Positions 1 to 13,040 of a stretch of DNA of 64,000 nt are shown in pieces. The position numbers and the translations under genes were made by a program. The notes below the pieces were generated by a model. The model made no database searches, was not told the DNA's origin, and saw nothing but the letters and a program-made list of their open reading frames with translations. Source of the DNA: Cercis canadensis. Lineage: Eukaryota > Streptophyta > Magnoliopsida > Fabales > Fabaceae. Each line of letters opens with the position of its first letter. The stretch's first letter is position 1. The stretch is from contig QAOA01004777.1 of assembly GCA_003255065.1 (NCBI GenBank), positions 118,746-182,745 on the forward strand, written 5' to 3'.

Positions 1-1007
1 AAAAAAAAAAAAAACACAGGTTACTTTGATTTAGAATGAGAGTTTTAAAGGAAATGACAGCATTAACGCCACTTTTGAAATGAGGTATAGCATAGCAACT
101 CCTCAAAAGTAGTTCATTTTATCTAGAAATAAAATCCAGTATTAGCATTAAGTGTGAGAATAGTGTTCTATTCTCACTGTGTATACTTCTCTTATTTTTC
201 CTAAGTTTCCTCAAGCACATTGCAGTCCCTTTAACAAACAAAAAACGTTAGAAGTTATGAGTCATTTACAAGATTACAAATATACGGCACTATTCACTCA
301 ACCTTGACCAGGTGCGTGAAAATCCAGTTGAAGTTTCTCCATTAAAGTGATTTGCATTGAAAATAATCATGAAACATCTGTTTTCTAAAAGGAAAATGCA
401 ACAACGATGCTCACAATGATTAACAGACATGATTAATCAATAAGAGGTGGATGTTGTGGCCAGGGGCAAGTAGTGGCAATCGGTCATATGGTGATTTTCT
501 TTGTATGAATAATTAGCATCCAGTTGGGAAGATATTGCTAGCAAAAATCTTCTTGGTTCTTCTAAAAGGGAAGATATCGCCTTATTCCCAGTTGGGCATG
601 GTTACAGAAATCTATGATCCATTTATTTAGGGTTCAAATATATATTACCAGTATATATTCCCACAAAAACACATTAACGTGAAGACGATAACCGCAAAGA
701 CCAAAATAAACAATAGAAAAAAATTGGGTGATCCGTATATAGAATCAGAAACAAGGAAATGCATTAATGTAGAGACTATTTCTAAGTGCAATTACATATA
801 TAGATGGCTTCTGTTTTGGAACTGATGGTTGAAAATTTCAAAGAGGTGAGAATGGAAACTTAATTACCGGAGAAGCAATGGTGGAAGTGGTTCATTATTA
901 TCCTCCACTGTTATTTTGTTATGACTCATGCATGGTTTATTATAGTTAAAGCATCTCATATATATTCCACCAGTTTTGTTAAGTTCATTACAACAAAACC
1001 AACAAAA
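1..1007. other. Intergenic, nothing coding seen
   Basis: AT-rich flank starting in a poly-A run. I see no gene here. A TATA-like stretch (about 958-966) lies roughly 45 bases before the RALF start codon and is the best core-promoter candidate for that gene. Confidence 0.5.
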
Positions 1008-1235
1008 ATGGCTTCGTTGAAATCTTTGTTGGTTTTGTTTCTGAGCGCTCTTGTTGTTTGCTCAATGTTGAGCATGGCTACCGAGGCGAATGAAATTGGT
1101 TATGGAGCTATCGGCAGAGGTAATGGTATACCATGCGGTCCAAAAAATCCCCAGAACTGTAAGCCTGCTCCAGCTAATCCATATTCGCCAGGGTGCTCAG
1201 ACATTAATCGATGCCGTCATGGGCCTCAGGGCTAG
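1008..1235 (+). CDS. RALF-like secreted peptide
   Basis: Single-exon 75-codon gene for a rapid alkalinization factor (RALF)-like peptide. Residues 1-27 form a secretory signal peptide (MASLKSLLVLFL core, ending near TEA). The mature part begins about residue 28 with the IGYGAIGRG segment, which matches the conserved YI-G-Y type receptor-contact motif of RALFs. Four cysteines (C43, C51, C63, C69) with the ANPYSPGC and RCRHG signatures complete the fold, giving the two disulfides typical of the family. No dibasic S1P cleavage site precedes the mature part, so it belongs with short, unprocessed RALFs. RALFs act in the apoplast on CrRLK1L (FERONIA-type) receptors and LLG/LRX partners. I chose the ATG at 1,008 over an in-frame ATG at 921 because only the former starts a signal peptide. 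The family call is firm; the exact orthologue is not. Confidence 0.9.
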   Translation: MASLKSLLVLFLSALVVCSMLSMATEANEIGYGAIGRGNGIPCGPKNPQNCKPAPANPYSPGCSDINRCRHGPQG

Positions 1236-3969
1236 AAAAGTAAGCCTAAATTGCACTTAATTATTCTCTCATCTATTACACCAATTACAATTTTTACACT
1301 CAACTCTTTATTTGACTACATTCTCGTCTAATCTATTTATATTATTGTAATATTTCTCTCATAACGTCTTCGTCATTTTATCTAACTATATTTCCAAGCT
1401 GGGGTAATGTGTGTTTTTGATGGATTAGGTGTATGTGACTGAATGAGAATTTTGTAAAATATATAACCAAAATGCATATTAATTAGAGAATTTTAAGTTT
1501 TTTTTGTTATTAAATAGATTGAGTTAAATTTTTTAATTGGGGAATGAGAGATTTCAACATGAGATCTTAACCTTATATTGATATTTATTTATATGTTTGT
1601 TCTACTCTATAATGTCTAATTTTTGGGTTACTTTAGTATTGTTTTGCTATAAGGGGAACATTGCAATCTAGTAATAAAGGTCTCTCGAAAGCTTTTTACT
1701 AGCATATGTACTAATTATTCATGTTTTTTTTTTTTTTTAACTTCAGCACAGCATTATATTATCCTCAATTTCTCTTCCACTTTCTGTTACACAGATATAT
1801 GCATGGAGCCAAGAAGATAAAAGGAGTATACTTACATTGATTTTGGATAGTTTGCAAGAAGTTCAGAGATTAAGCTTCCATGCTCCCATGTAACCAAAAA
1901 AAAATTCTATATGATGTAAAATGCCAATGAAGTAATAATATAATGTGCTTCAGCATTTGTTTATTGAGTTCTCATATATCTCATACTTTGATATCTGATA
2001 GTTAAGTATCCAAGATATGTTAGAAATCTTCTTTCCCAAGTGAAAATATTTAAGACTTTAGGATTCTTCAATTATATCTTATCAAAATTTGAAGAAGGAA
2101 GAAAAATTTAAAAACACTCCAATCCTCTGCGCAATAATGTCACCTTCACAAAATGTAGATTTTGTTCTTCCACTAAAATAATGTCATCACAAGTACAGTA
2201 TTGCTGTTCTCCTTAATAGTAGAGAGAGAGAGAGAGAGAGGACCCACGGAAGTGGGGAAGGAAGGAGATGGAGAGAGAAGCAGATAAATGAAACTGCCTT
2301 GTCACGCTTAACACAAGCTGGGATGGTGAGTTGTGTTCCTTTCCTCATTTGCCTGAACAGAGTTTCATGAGGAAAGAAGCAGAGAACACAATACAGCCAG
2401 TAAACTTAGTGTGAATTTTGTTCTTCTTGTTTGGTCATTGATAAGAATTGTCGAAGTAACTTTCAGCCAACGCAGTACCCGTACTGAAACACATGCATGT
2501 GTGTTGGTGTCAGGGTAGCTCCCATTTGAAATTGTACACTATTAAATATTTCATTCAATTCTTGAAAGCTGATTAATTGGAAAGTCAGCGTAGTGTGATT
2601 AAGAAGTTAGATGGAAATAATTGCACTTTTTGCACTAACGTCTCCATCGAAGTGATACATGTCGAATAAAAAACTAAACATGGATGAAACATTTGTGCAA
2701 ATTTGTATAGGGAAGCACTTTGAGAATCTTTCTTTTTATCAAAGTAATGTTTTGAATACACAATTCTATCCTTGCAGAGAGCCTTAGAATGTCACAGTAG
2801 AAAATATCTTCCTCTGAAGTAACCAAGTATGTTTTACCTATTCTGCAACTTCTCCGTCCTTCACTTTGTACCAAGAGTCTTATACATCTTAAAAGCTTTA
2901 GAAAGATAAACAACATCAAAAGGCCATATTAAAAATTTCAAGTCCTCTCCCAATAAGTAATCTCTAATCTCATTCTTAAGCGAATCTGGCACAAAATCTC
3001 TAATCGGTGTTGAGAACCAGCTACGTACAGCCACCCCTTGCATATGACCTTGGTTGGCCAAACCAGTAAAATGTTCTTGAATTAATTACTAGTTTTGCGT
3101 GGTTTCTTGAATTTTTCTTTTAATTTTGTTTTGGTACTTTTATATAATCCTAAATAGTTATATTTTATTTAGCTTAACTTATCCTTATTAATTAAGATAC
3201 GGGATGTTTATTTATTATTATCTTCTTTGTTGTTATCTTTATTATCTATTAGTATTAGTAATTATCTTTGTATTAGTTTAGATGGCAGGTGACTACTAGA
3301 GTTTAGGTTGAGAATAAAGTATTTGTCTTTCAGTGATTTGTTCCGAACCCCAATTGGAACCTTTTTCTATAATCAATTTTTATTTGCGTTTCGGTTTGTA
3401 ATATACTTGCACAGACTGAGAAGGATTGTTGCATAGGGAGAAGGACGCTGGAGGTTAATACAAAGGTGGGTGGGGAGAGAAATTGGGCATGGGTCAGGTA
3501 AAACTTTTGAGGTGAAGCTTAATTTGAAAAATAGTACACATATAATGTTTTAATAAGGAACAGCACTATAAGTACCTTAGAAACTTTATCTAAGTTTTGT
3601 CTTCTTGATCTCTCATCTTTCATAGCTTCTAATTATGACTTAATTAATTAAGAATAAATCAAAAACAATTTTTCATAGCTTACTATTTCTTTCATATAAC
3701 CAGGGTAAAAATTTCAAACATAACATGTTTCGTACCAACTAAGCCTACCCCATGTACCACTATGCTTCAAAGTATAATGACATGTAGTTTAAGGTTGATG
3801 GGAGTTCCTTTGGAAATCCAGATGCTGTTTCTCGGAATATTGGTATGCTAATTAAAATTATCGCTGAATCAGCTGCCATCTGCTGCTCATTGTGTTGGAA
3901 AAAGAGAAGAGACAGAGAAACACCATGAAAATGTTTATGTATATACATCAACCAAAAATAGTATATGTC
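1236..3969. other. Intergenic, with an unrecognised ORF
   Basis: No recognised gene. A (GA)10 microsatellite lies at about 2,219-2,240. A 66-codon minus-strand frame at 2,861-3,061 (starting MANQGHMQGV) has protein-like composition but matches no family I recognise; it may be a gene relic. The remainder is AT-rich. Confidence 0.4.
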
Positions 3970-3974
3970 ACCAT

Positions 3975-5300
3975 CACCAGAATCATTGACACTTTCTCTA
4001 CGAAAGGGTGGGTCAATGATGCACTGCGTAGTCCGGAGATTTTGTCATGTTATGATAGACTTCACCAGTTTCAACATCCAAGTAAGAAAAATGAAATACC
4101 TTGAATTATAGTAGCTAAACAATCTTTGTATATTATGACTACACAAATTATAATATGACTAAATTTGAGTTATTTAAGTAAGAACAGTTGAAATTAAATT
4201 ATATTCTGACAAAGTACACAGTAAACAAATAAATTGATTAGAGATAAAGAAAAATTAAACACAAAAAATTTATGTGATTCGATAATTTGTCTGCATTCAT
4301 GAGATAATGAAAAAAATAATTGCCCCATCTAAAGAAGTCTTCACTTCACACGTAAAGTACACAGAATCATTGACACTTTCTCTACGAAAGGGTGGGTCAA
4401 TGATGCACCACGTAGTCCGGAGATTTTGTCATGTTATGATAGACTTCACCAGTTTCAACATCCAAGTAAGAAAAATGAAATACCTTGAATTATAGTAGCT
4501 AAACAATCTTTGTATATTATGACTACACAAATTATAATATGACTAAATTTGAGTTATTTAAGTGAGAACAGTTGAAATTAAATTATATTATGACAAAGTA
4601 CACAGTAAACAAATAAATCGATTAGAGATAAAGAGAAATTAAACACTGATTCGATAATTTGTCCGCATTCCTGAGACAATGAAAAAAATAATTGCCCTAT
4701 CTAAAGAAGTCTTCACTTCACACGTAAAGTACACAGAATCATTGACACTTTCTCTACGAAAGGGTGGGTCAATGATGCACCACCTAGTCCGGAGATTTTG
4801 TCATGTTATGACAGACTTCACCAGTTTCAACATCCAAGTAAGAAAAATGAAACACCTTGAATTATAGTAGCTAAACAATCTTCGTACATTATAACTACAC
4901 AAATTATAATATGACTAAATTTGAGTTATTTAAGTGAGAACAGTTGAAATTAAATTATATTATAACAAAGTACACAGTAAACAAATAAATTGATTGGAGA
5001 TAAAGAGAAATTAAACACACAAAAATTATGTGGTTGGATAATTTGTCTGCATTCATGGGACAAATTGCCCTATCTAAAGAAGTCTTCACTTCACACGTAA
5101 AGGCACAGCTACAAAGCTGTAGAATGAGGCAAACTTTCAACTCCATTTACTCTTGTTGGCCCACCATCACAGGAATCATTGACACTTTCTCTACGAAAGA
5201 GTGGGTCAATGGTCCACCACGTAGTCTAGAGATTTTGTCAAGATAGACTTCACCATTTTCAACATTCAGGTAAGAAAAAATGAAACACCTTGAATTATAG
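3975..5300. repeat. Four-copy tandem repeat upstream of RLP copy 1
   Basis: Four diverged direct copies with the anchor AATCATTGACACTTTC at about 3,981, 4,365, 4,737 and 5,174 (periods about 384, 372 and 437 bases). Each copy holds an imperfect inverted repeat, ATTGAC-(about 20 bases)-GTCAAT, that is, two W-box cores facing each other (TTGACA and the complement of GGTCAA). The last copy ends about 190 bases before the RLP start codon. The shared block continues through a region rich in AAATTATAATATGAC. Confidence 0.85.
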
Positions 5301-5328
5301 TAGCTAAAGTTGGAAGGCTTCTATACTC

Positions 5329-5338
5329 CTATATATTG
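5329..5338 (+). promoter_or_regulatory. Candidate TATA box of RLP copy 1
   Basis: CTATATATTG about 60 bases before the ATG, conserved at the same place in copy 2. A possible alternative is a leader intron from CAG/GTAAG at 5,270 to TATAG at 5,376, in which case transcription would start upstream. Confidence 0.45.
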
Positions 5339-5396
5339 TGTGCTGCAAAGTTACTGCAAACCATTCAATTTTATAGAGTTCCTGCAAAATCTAAAA

Positions 5397-8300
5397 ATGG
5401 AGTTGTTGCTGTTGTTGTTATGTTTTATAGTTTTGGCTCAAATCCTTGGAAGCAAAGGTTGCTTGAGAGAAGAGAGGACAGCGTTGCTTGATATAAAGGC
5501 TTTTCTCAATACTTACAATGATAGTACCGTAGAACGCCGTTTATCTTCGTGGGTTAATGATCCAAAAAGTGATTGCTGTGGGTGGAATCGTGTCAAGTGC
5601 GACCCCTCTTCTAATCACGTTGTCAAGCTCTATCTGCAAGGTCTCCTTATCAGTCCACCTTCTGTGTTGCAACTCAACAACAATTCTATGGAAGTCTCTG
5701 TGGACTTCTCCTTGTTCCAAAACTTCAAAGAGTTGAGAAGCCTCAACCTCTCCGAAGGTCAATTTCAAACGTTGGTTCACACTGAAGGTACCATTTATTG
5801 GATATGATATGATGTAATAGTGGGAACATAACTACATAGTTACCAGTATTCCTTAAAAAAATACATTAGATATCTTTAAATAATCTTGTTCTTGATAACT
5901 AGTATATACGCCTGGGATTACATGGACAATTTTTAGAAGACATCAACACTAAATAACAACGCTGTAAATCTATGAGCTTAACCTTTTAGACAATGTGATC
6001 TTAATCTCGCATTATCTGATGATATTTTTCATATGCAAACCTAGCTAAACTCAGATATTAGTTCAAGTTTTCTTATTCACCAATTGAATGTGTGCTTCAA
6101 TTCATTGTTATACAGTTTTGGGGAATCTAACCAACTTGCAAGTCCTTATCTTGCGAAAGAATTTCCTTGACGAACCTTTGCCAATTCAAGGTAATCAGGT
6201 TTATTGAGGTTTTATTCTTCTGTGTTCCAGCTAAGTTGGTTGATGGTATCGACATTCATGCTCCTATTACTCTATTCGTATTCATAACACCTAATATTCT
6301 CATACTAGAATTTAATGAATTTGATAATAAAAATTGTTTATGTCTTGCAATAGGTTTGTGTGAGTTGAAGAAGATTCGTGTACTAGATCTTAGTGACAAT
6401 GCATTCTCCGGCCCTTTCCCCAAGTGCTTTGGCAACTTCACAACCCTTCAAGCTCTTGATCTCTCAAAGAATTATCTAAGTGGAGACATACCCACATATT
6501 CCATTGCTAGTCTCAACTCTCTTGAGTACCTTTCCCTTTTATTTAACTATTTTGAAGGCTCATTCCCTTTGAGCTCCTTTGCCAACAATTCACACCTTAA
6601 GGTGTTAGCACTTGAAATGGCCGCTGATAGCGAGTATAAGTTTCAAGTGGACACTGAAGGTCAAGGTGTTCCTTGGATTCCTTCTTTCCAATTGGAAGTT
6701 CTGCATATGCCCAATTGCAAATTGAATGCGCCCCGAGGTACTCTTCCCAGATTCCTCTCATATCAGCATGATTTGCGCTACCTTGACCTCTCAAACAACA
6801 ATTTGGTTGGAGTGTTTCCAACCTGGTTGCTAGTCAACAACACAATCCTGAGGTCTCTGATATTGCATGATAACATGTTCACCGGACCTTTTGAGCTTCC
6901 CACAAATGTGGATCAAAACCCTCATCCTTTATATGATTTGCAAATATCAAACAACAAAATGGCAGGTAAGCTCCCTAAAGACATTGGCCACATCTTGCCA
7001 AATTTGCACTATCTAAATGTGTCAGGTAATGGATTTGATGGTAGCATTCCCACTTCAGTTGGAAACATGTCAAATTTGTATGCTCTGGACTTGAGTAGAA
7101 ACAATTTTTCTGGTGAAGTTCCAGAGTCTTTGTGGACAGGTTGTGCTTCACTAGGATTCTTGATATTATCACACAACAGCTTGTGGGGGCAACTGTTTCC
7201 TTCACCTCTGAACTTGTCCTATCTACTTCTTCTATATTTGGATCACAATTACTTCAATGGGACACTGCAACATGGAATTTTGGAACTCCCAAATTTGCGT
7301 GGGTTAGATATTTCTAACAACAAGTTATGGGGTATCATTCCTGATTTCATAAGCAATTTTTCATCTTTAGAAGTGATAAACCTGTCAGGGAATAATTTTA
7401 AAGGTGAACTACCCAGAGAGCTTTGCAAACTTGACCTTTATCGTGTACACCTCTCTCATAATAAGTTTTCAGGTTCAATACCAGCCTGCTATGTGAATCT
7501 GAAAAACTTACTATCTCTTTACTTGCAAAGCAATAATCTCGTTGGATCCATTCCCCAGTTGAGGAAAAGAAGTAGCTTTCTGACGACACTTGATTTGAGG
7601 GATAACAATTTATCTGGAAGCATTCCTGATTGGTTTGATATTAGGTTGCCGTCCTTGAGAGCTCTTCTGCTGGGTGGTAATCATTTGCAAGGTCAGCTTC
7701 CTAACCAATTGTGTCAGCTAAAACGTATCAGTTTTTTAGACCTGTCACATAATAATTTCACTGGGAATGTACCTTCTTGCTTTAATAATGTCTCATTTGG
7801 ATCATGGACTTTAAGATTTACTCCATCTGATTTTTCATTAATTCCAGCAGACTCCTGGTATCAGTATCCACATCTTGATTTGCAGCTATTTTTTGAACAA
7901 AATTTTTATTATATTACGACAGAATTTGGTGGAGTAGTAGAATTTAGGACCAAGTCTTCATTGCTCTCATATAGTGGTGACATTCAGAGGTTCATGTCAG
8001 GCATAGATTTGTCATGTAATCAACTGACAGGGGAGATCCCATATACCATTGGACACCTGGATGATCTTCATGCATTGAACTTATCACACAACCATTTCAA
8101 TGGATCTATTCCACAAAGTTTCCACAAGCTAGAGAATATAGAGAGCTTAGATCTTTCTTACAACAACTTAAGTGGCGAAATCCCTCTTCAATTACAAGAT
8201 TTGAACTTTTTGGGTATATTCAATGTGTCCTACAACAATTTGTCAGGCATAGTGCCTAACAAGGGACATATGGGAAGCTTTGATGAGAGCAGCTACATAG

Positions 8301-8566
8301 GAAACCCATATCTTTTCTTCAATAATAGCAACAGAGGCACCACTATTTCGCCACCATCAAGTCCCACCAGTGATGCAGAAGAAGATGAATCTGTAATTGA
8401 TTTCACTTCCTTTTATTGGAGTTTTGCTGCGTCCTATTTCACAGTGCTACTGATGTTGGCAGCAATCCTTTGGATCAACCCTCACTGGCGAAGAGAATGG
8501 TTTTATTTTATGGAAACAGTCCTCTACAAATGCTTTCATCGATTTTTCAAGGATGCATTCCTCTAG
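5397..8566 (+). CDS. LRR receptor-like protein (RLP), copy 1
   Basis: Exons 5397-5787, 6116-6190 and 6354-8566 join in frame with GT-AG introns to 892 codons. Residues 1-21 are a signal peptide; 22-80 the LRR N-terminal cap with the DCCGWNRVKC cysteine motif; then about twenty extracellular plant-type LRRs (LxxLDLSxNxLSGxIP). A non-LRR island (coding about 7,790-8,005) sits before the last four repeats. An acidic juxtamembrane stretch (SDAEEDESVID), one membrane span (about 841-863) and a 29-residue basic/aromatic tail follow. There is no kinase domain, so it is an RLP rather than an RLK, of the type annotated as RLP15 or Cuscuta-receptor-like. RLPs sense apoplastic ligands and signal through SOBIR1 and BAK1-type kinases. 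The gene looks intact. Its ligand cannot be read from sequence. Confidence 0.92.
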
Positions 8567-9845
8567 AAATTTAATGAATTTTAAGTTGCACAAGAATTTT
8601 AGATATATTTGCATGTATTGTATGTGACATTTATATCACTCCCTTGGTTGTAGTAACTTCTCTGCTGCATAATATGAGACATTCCATTAAGTTACTTCAG
8701 TTTGATTTGGTTTGAGTTTCTTTCACTCTCAAATGTCATTCCGTCTGCCAAATGGAAAAGCTGGTAAATATAGAATCTGGTTTAGGAAATATTAATTTGG
8801 TATTGCTTTCTATCTCTACAATGCCAAAGTTGAATATGCCGCCACATACTAAAGGATGGAATTATTCTGTACATTTTTGTCATAAATAACACTGTTGCTA
8901 AACCCAAGCTGCAAAATGGCTCTTCAGAGAAGAATGAACTTTGACAATCTTACCTTTTAGAGTGGCAGGGCAAGGCCAACATCAAAATTCAGAGAATGCT
9001 CTTAACTAACGAATTCATGTTTACATATGAAATGACTGATTCAAGATGAAATGTGTAGCTTTTTTTATGTCAAACTTGGCACTCTGTCTAAAGCCATACG
9101 TATGTTTCCACTCTCAAATGGCTAGAAGTCCCATAATTTAACTCATATGATGTGGCTTGAAACACCACAATCTATAAATGTGATATCTCATAGAATTTAA
9201 GATGGCCAAAAGAAAAGTCTAAGTAAGATCATCTAAATTTAAATAATTTTATTATACATAATACAATTTATGTATATAATTATATATTATTGCCCGTTAA
9301 CGCATAACAATCAAGAAGTCAAGATACTCTTCATGTTTAAGAAAAAAAAATACAGATATTCTTAGTATAAGAATATAATTCTAACTCTTCTAGTTTCAAT
9401 ATACCATAGAATAATCATATACTATGAAAAGGTTTAAGAATGAGACAAAAGTTAGGCTGCCAGCTAAAATTTAAGAAAAATGACAAAGCTATACCGTTTT
9501 TATAAAGACTATGTAGGGGGCCGGAATTGGAAATTACTCTAAAATAAGTATTGTCATCTCTTTGTCTTGCAGAAGAGACAAAATGGTTGAGACAGTGTGA
9601 TCTTAATATGAATTAAAGTGCCTGGATTTTTCCTGTATTATTCAAATTGAAATCAAAATTGGCTGGTAAGTAAGCCAAGTCCAAGAATCCTAAATTACTT
9701 TAAGATTATGTGTGAAAAAGACAAGAAGTGATATAGCTGCACTACAATATATAAGAAGGGAATATTAATGATCCATATATACAAGACATTAAAATATCAT
9801 CCAAACAACACATTATTTATGAAACAATCTTGGTCATAAAACTAA

Positions 9846-9936
9846 ACAGTTTGTAATTGATTGGTACTAAGGTCTCCTCATCTCAAAGCTTGTGGGTTCT
9901 ACGAGTCATAGCCAAAAATATAAAAAAAAAAAAAAA
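9846..9936 (+). repeat. SINE-like retroposon, copy in unit 1
   Basis: Degenerate member of a short family ending in a poly-A tail, with the shared core GCTTGTGGGTT...CATAGCCAAAA. A related copy is present at the same place in the second RLP unit (24,888-24,974), so insertion predates the duplication. A better-preserved relative lies in the CNL leader. Confidence 0.5.
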
Positions 9937-12685
9937 CAAAATACAAAATACAAAATACAAAATCTTGGCCATAGAAAAGTACGTAGTTGTATCTAGGGAA
10001 AAGTGAACTTACAGTTTAACTGGACTAAAGACGTATTCTTACACAAGGCTAAGATCTTTTATCACTTTCTTGTTCTCAATAAAAAAAAAGAAAATGCAAC
10101 CTGGGCTTCTACATCCTTAAATAAAAGGTTCTGTGGGTGGCTTTGCAGTCGGTTAACTCATCACTGTGATCACGCAAGACTACTATGGAGTTATACTTTA
10201 CACCTTGTTGATTTTGACGAACACTATCTATCTGCTTGAAGGAAAAAGATGACGGCACATAGAAGTAGATCTGGCTCAACTGAATTCTTTGCTATGAACC
10301 GGTCCACGTTTCCTCCTTTATTGCACCTAATCCAAGATCATTCTCCAAGTCATTTAGCCACTTCTTGGTATCAGCTTCTTCAGGCAACAGTAGAGAGAAG
10401 AAAAACAAATGAATTCTGATTCGTTCCAAATATAAACGAGTCTTCATGCATAAGCAAAAAGGTAGAGGTCCGTGGAGATGAGGGGACTACAAAATTGATC
10501 AATCAGCTGCAATTTCTAAATCCTTGTGTCACTACAAGATATCATCTCTTCGTCACCAGAACATGATTTTCTACAAAACAAACCTTGATTCTTAAATAAG
10601 AAGATAAAGAAGATCATTGTGTCTTCCCAATAATGAGGATGAAACTAATTGTACTTTCCATGCTTCTTTGGTTCTCATATTCTTTGTGGATACCTGCTCT
10701 AAGTAATTGTGAGCATTGAATTACTTGCATGTTGATATTAACTTGAAGAGTGGTAATACATATAGACAATTTTTTTGCCACAAATTTTTGCAACCTATAT
10801 TGTGTGCCAAAATAGTAATTCAACTAGTACCACAGAACTTATTCCTGTGGAAATGATTCTACTATGTCACAGTTTGTATATAGTTATCTACCTGTTTGTG
10901 GTTTTATCATTTCTCTAACTTAAACATCGGACAAACTATTCCCATCTCTTGCAATTTGACTATACCTAGTGACTTCAATATATAGAATTGAAAGAAAATA
11001 CTAATATATTTGATTCTAACTATACCTTTTCCTTGAACTTTTCTTCCATTCAACCCATTTCTCTGGTCCTTGAAACTCTTTATATATGAGAACGACATCT
11101 ATGTTCTTGAGGGGGATTACAGCAGGCATAAATTATAAGGAAAATGAGAATTCATCCTATCAATAATTTCCAGATACGGCAACAGATTTTATTAATGGAA
11201 TAACCAAAAAAAAAAAAAAGGAATGACACAAAGCAGATATATAACCTTTTATGTATATGTATATTCATTGCAGCCATTTGCTTTCATATATATGTTTAAA
11301 TATATGCCAAGTGATATGTAAGAAGCTGCATATTTTAATTATCTCTTTTTTTAGATAATAGTTCAGATTATGTGATGAGGTTCTACTATTACATCAAATA
11401 AGCAATTACCTAACAAAAATCATTATGTAGTTTAAGAAAAACCGAAAAAAGTTCCATAAAATAAGAAGCCTAATTTTTACTTTTCATTTTTACAAATGAA
11501 ATGTTCCTACACCATTAGCATTCTAATTCCACATGAAATACGATGTTATTGACTTATGCAAAATGTATATCCACAAGTGGTGACAAATTGTGTATCTTTA
11601 CTCTATTGCAATCACAGAACAAAATGCTTAACTCGCTTATGCTTGCCCATGTATTTGCAATACTAGAATATGTTCAACTACTGCAATCATAGAAAAACCT
11701 ACCATTTATGTAATCAAAGATGATTATCTCACGCAAATTTGATTAAAACTACTGGGTTAATAAGCATAAAGATTGTTTGATGGAAGGAAGTAGAACTTTT
11801 CATTTTGATTAAAATATATGAATAAATCTATTAAGGTTACATATTCATGCATAATGTAAATCTAAGTTTATTATTCATTTACATTCAAGAGTATAGGATT
11901 GCTTATTACGTATATCAATTGCTGATCTAATTGTTAGGCTAACCAGAATTATATAATGTATGCATAAGATTTCATAGTTTTGAGAATAACTTAATTGTGT
12001 CTTGATAAATAAATATTTTCCTGTCTTAAAACGATATTATTTTCTATATGCATATTTATTTTTAATAATATATATATATATATATATATATATTTTCTTA
12101 GAAGAAAAATTGAAGAAAAAAGACATACACGCAGGGAAGCCTATTGAAATCTTGTGAAGACTTCACAATTTTATTAATTTCTCTGCACGTGTCGTCTATA
12201 GCTTTTCCACAAATAAAAATCATATATTTAAAATTCTATTTCTGTATACATATACATTTTTTAATATTATTTTAATCATTTCCTAGAAAAAAAATTGAAA
12301 AAAAAAAACGCATGAGAGCCTATTAAGATCTTGTGAAGACTTCACAAATAATTTTTCCTCACATGCCATCTACGGCTTTTCCAAAAAAAAAATCATATAT
12401 TTAATATTCTATGACTACATTAAATAAAATATCATATCATCTCAACATTTTCACTCCAAACAGCAACTTATAACAGCATAGAAAAATCAATACCAACAAG
12501 GATATTCAAAAAACCAGAGGATCCAGCACTAAAACTTTATGAAAGCATGCATATATTTTTTAGATCCAATTAAGGGTTTCATTTAATCCGTTTGGTGTTT
12601 GTTCTTTAGATTTAGGTTCTTAATTAGTTTTTGAAAATTCATAATTGGAGATGTGAACTTTCGATTATCCCAAAATCACTTTCGT

Positions 12686-12757
12686 GGACAATTTGGCAAC
12701 ATGACTAGAGCGAGAATTTTTCTTGAACCAGCACAAAAGAGGGTGCATAACTCCACT
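12686..12757 (+). pseudogene. Cytokinin dehydrogenase fragment (plus strand)
   Basis: Reads GQFGNMTRARIFLEPAQKRV in one frame, close to the FAD-domain signature of cytokinin dehydrogenase (GLGQFGIITRARI.LEPAPKRV). It is only about 24 codons with no recognisable exon around it, so it is a gene fragment. A related plus-strand piece is at 27,799-27,870. Confidence 0.7.
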
Positions 12758-12970
12758 TTAAAATAGTATATAGCGTGACTCATTAAGTCCGCATCTTCTT
12801 AATAAAATAATGAAATGTGCATTATTTATGTAAAAAGTTTGTAAAATGTTACATTTTAAAAAATAATTTTTCAAACTATATTTTATTAATCAATTTGCTC
12901 TCAAAATAAGTAAAGCTCATAAAAATTCTCAATTGAATATATTTTATGACATAACCTATGAATTTTTCCA

Positions 12971-13040
12971 GGTGAAATAGAAAAAGAAGTGATGATGCCA
13001 AATTGTCCAAGACCTCGAAGAACGCTGTAGAAAAAGGTTA
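12971..13040 (-). pseudogene. Cytokinin dehydrogenase fragment (minus strand)
   Basis: The minus strand reads FFYSVLRGLGQFGIIT, the same cytokinin dehydrogenase FAD-binding signature, facing the plus-strand fragment about 210 bases away. After GIIT the similarity fades. The matching piece in the second unit is at 28,347-28,410. Confidence 0.65.

Noticed and set aside
921-1007. In-frame upstream extension of the RALF peptide
   Set aside because: The extra 29 residues would precede and mask the signal peptide; the ATG at 1,008 gives the normal family architecture.
3975-5300. Spaced direct repeats as a CRISPR array
   Set aside because: The whole unit is repeated, including the would-be spacers; this is a plant nuclear tandem repeat.
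5397-8566. RLP copy 1 as a receptor kinase
   Set aside because: The frame stops 29 residues after the membrane span and no kinase motifs follow in any frame downstream.
10528-10540. CACTACAAGA as a CACTA transposon left end (also at 25,500)
   Set aside because: It occurs at the same place in both RLP units, has no matching right end at a sensible distance, and the next bases do not follow the terminal pattern.
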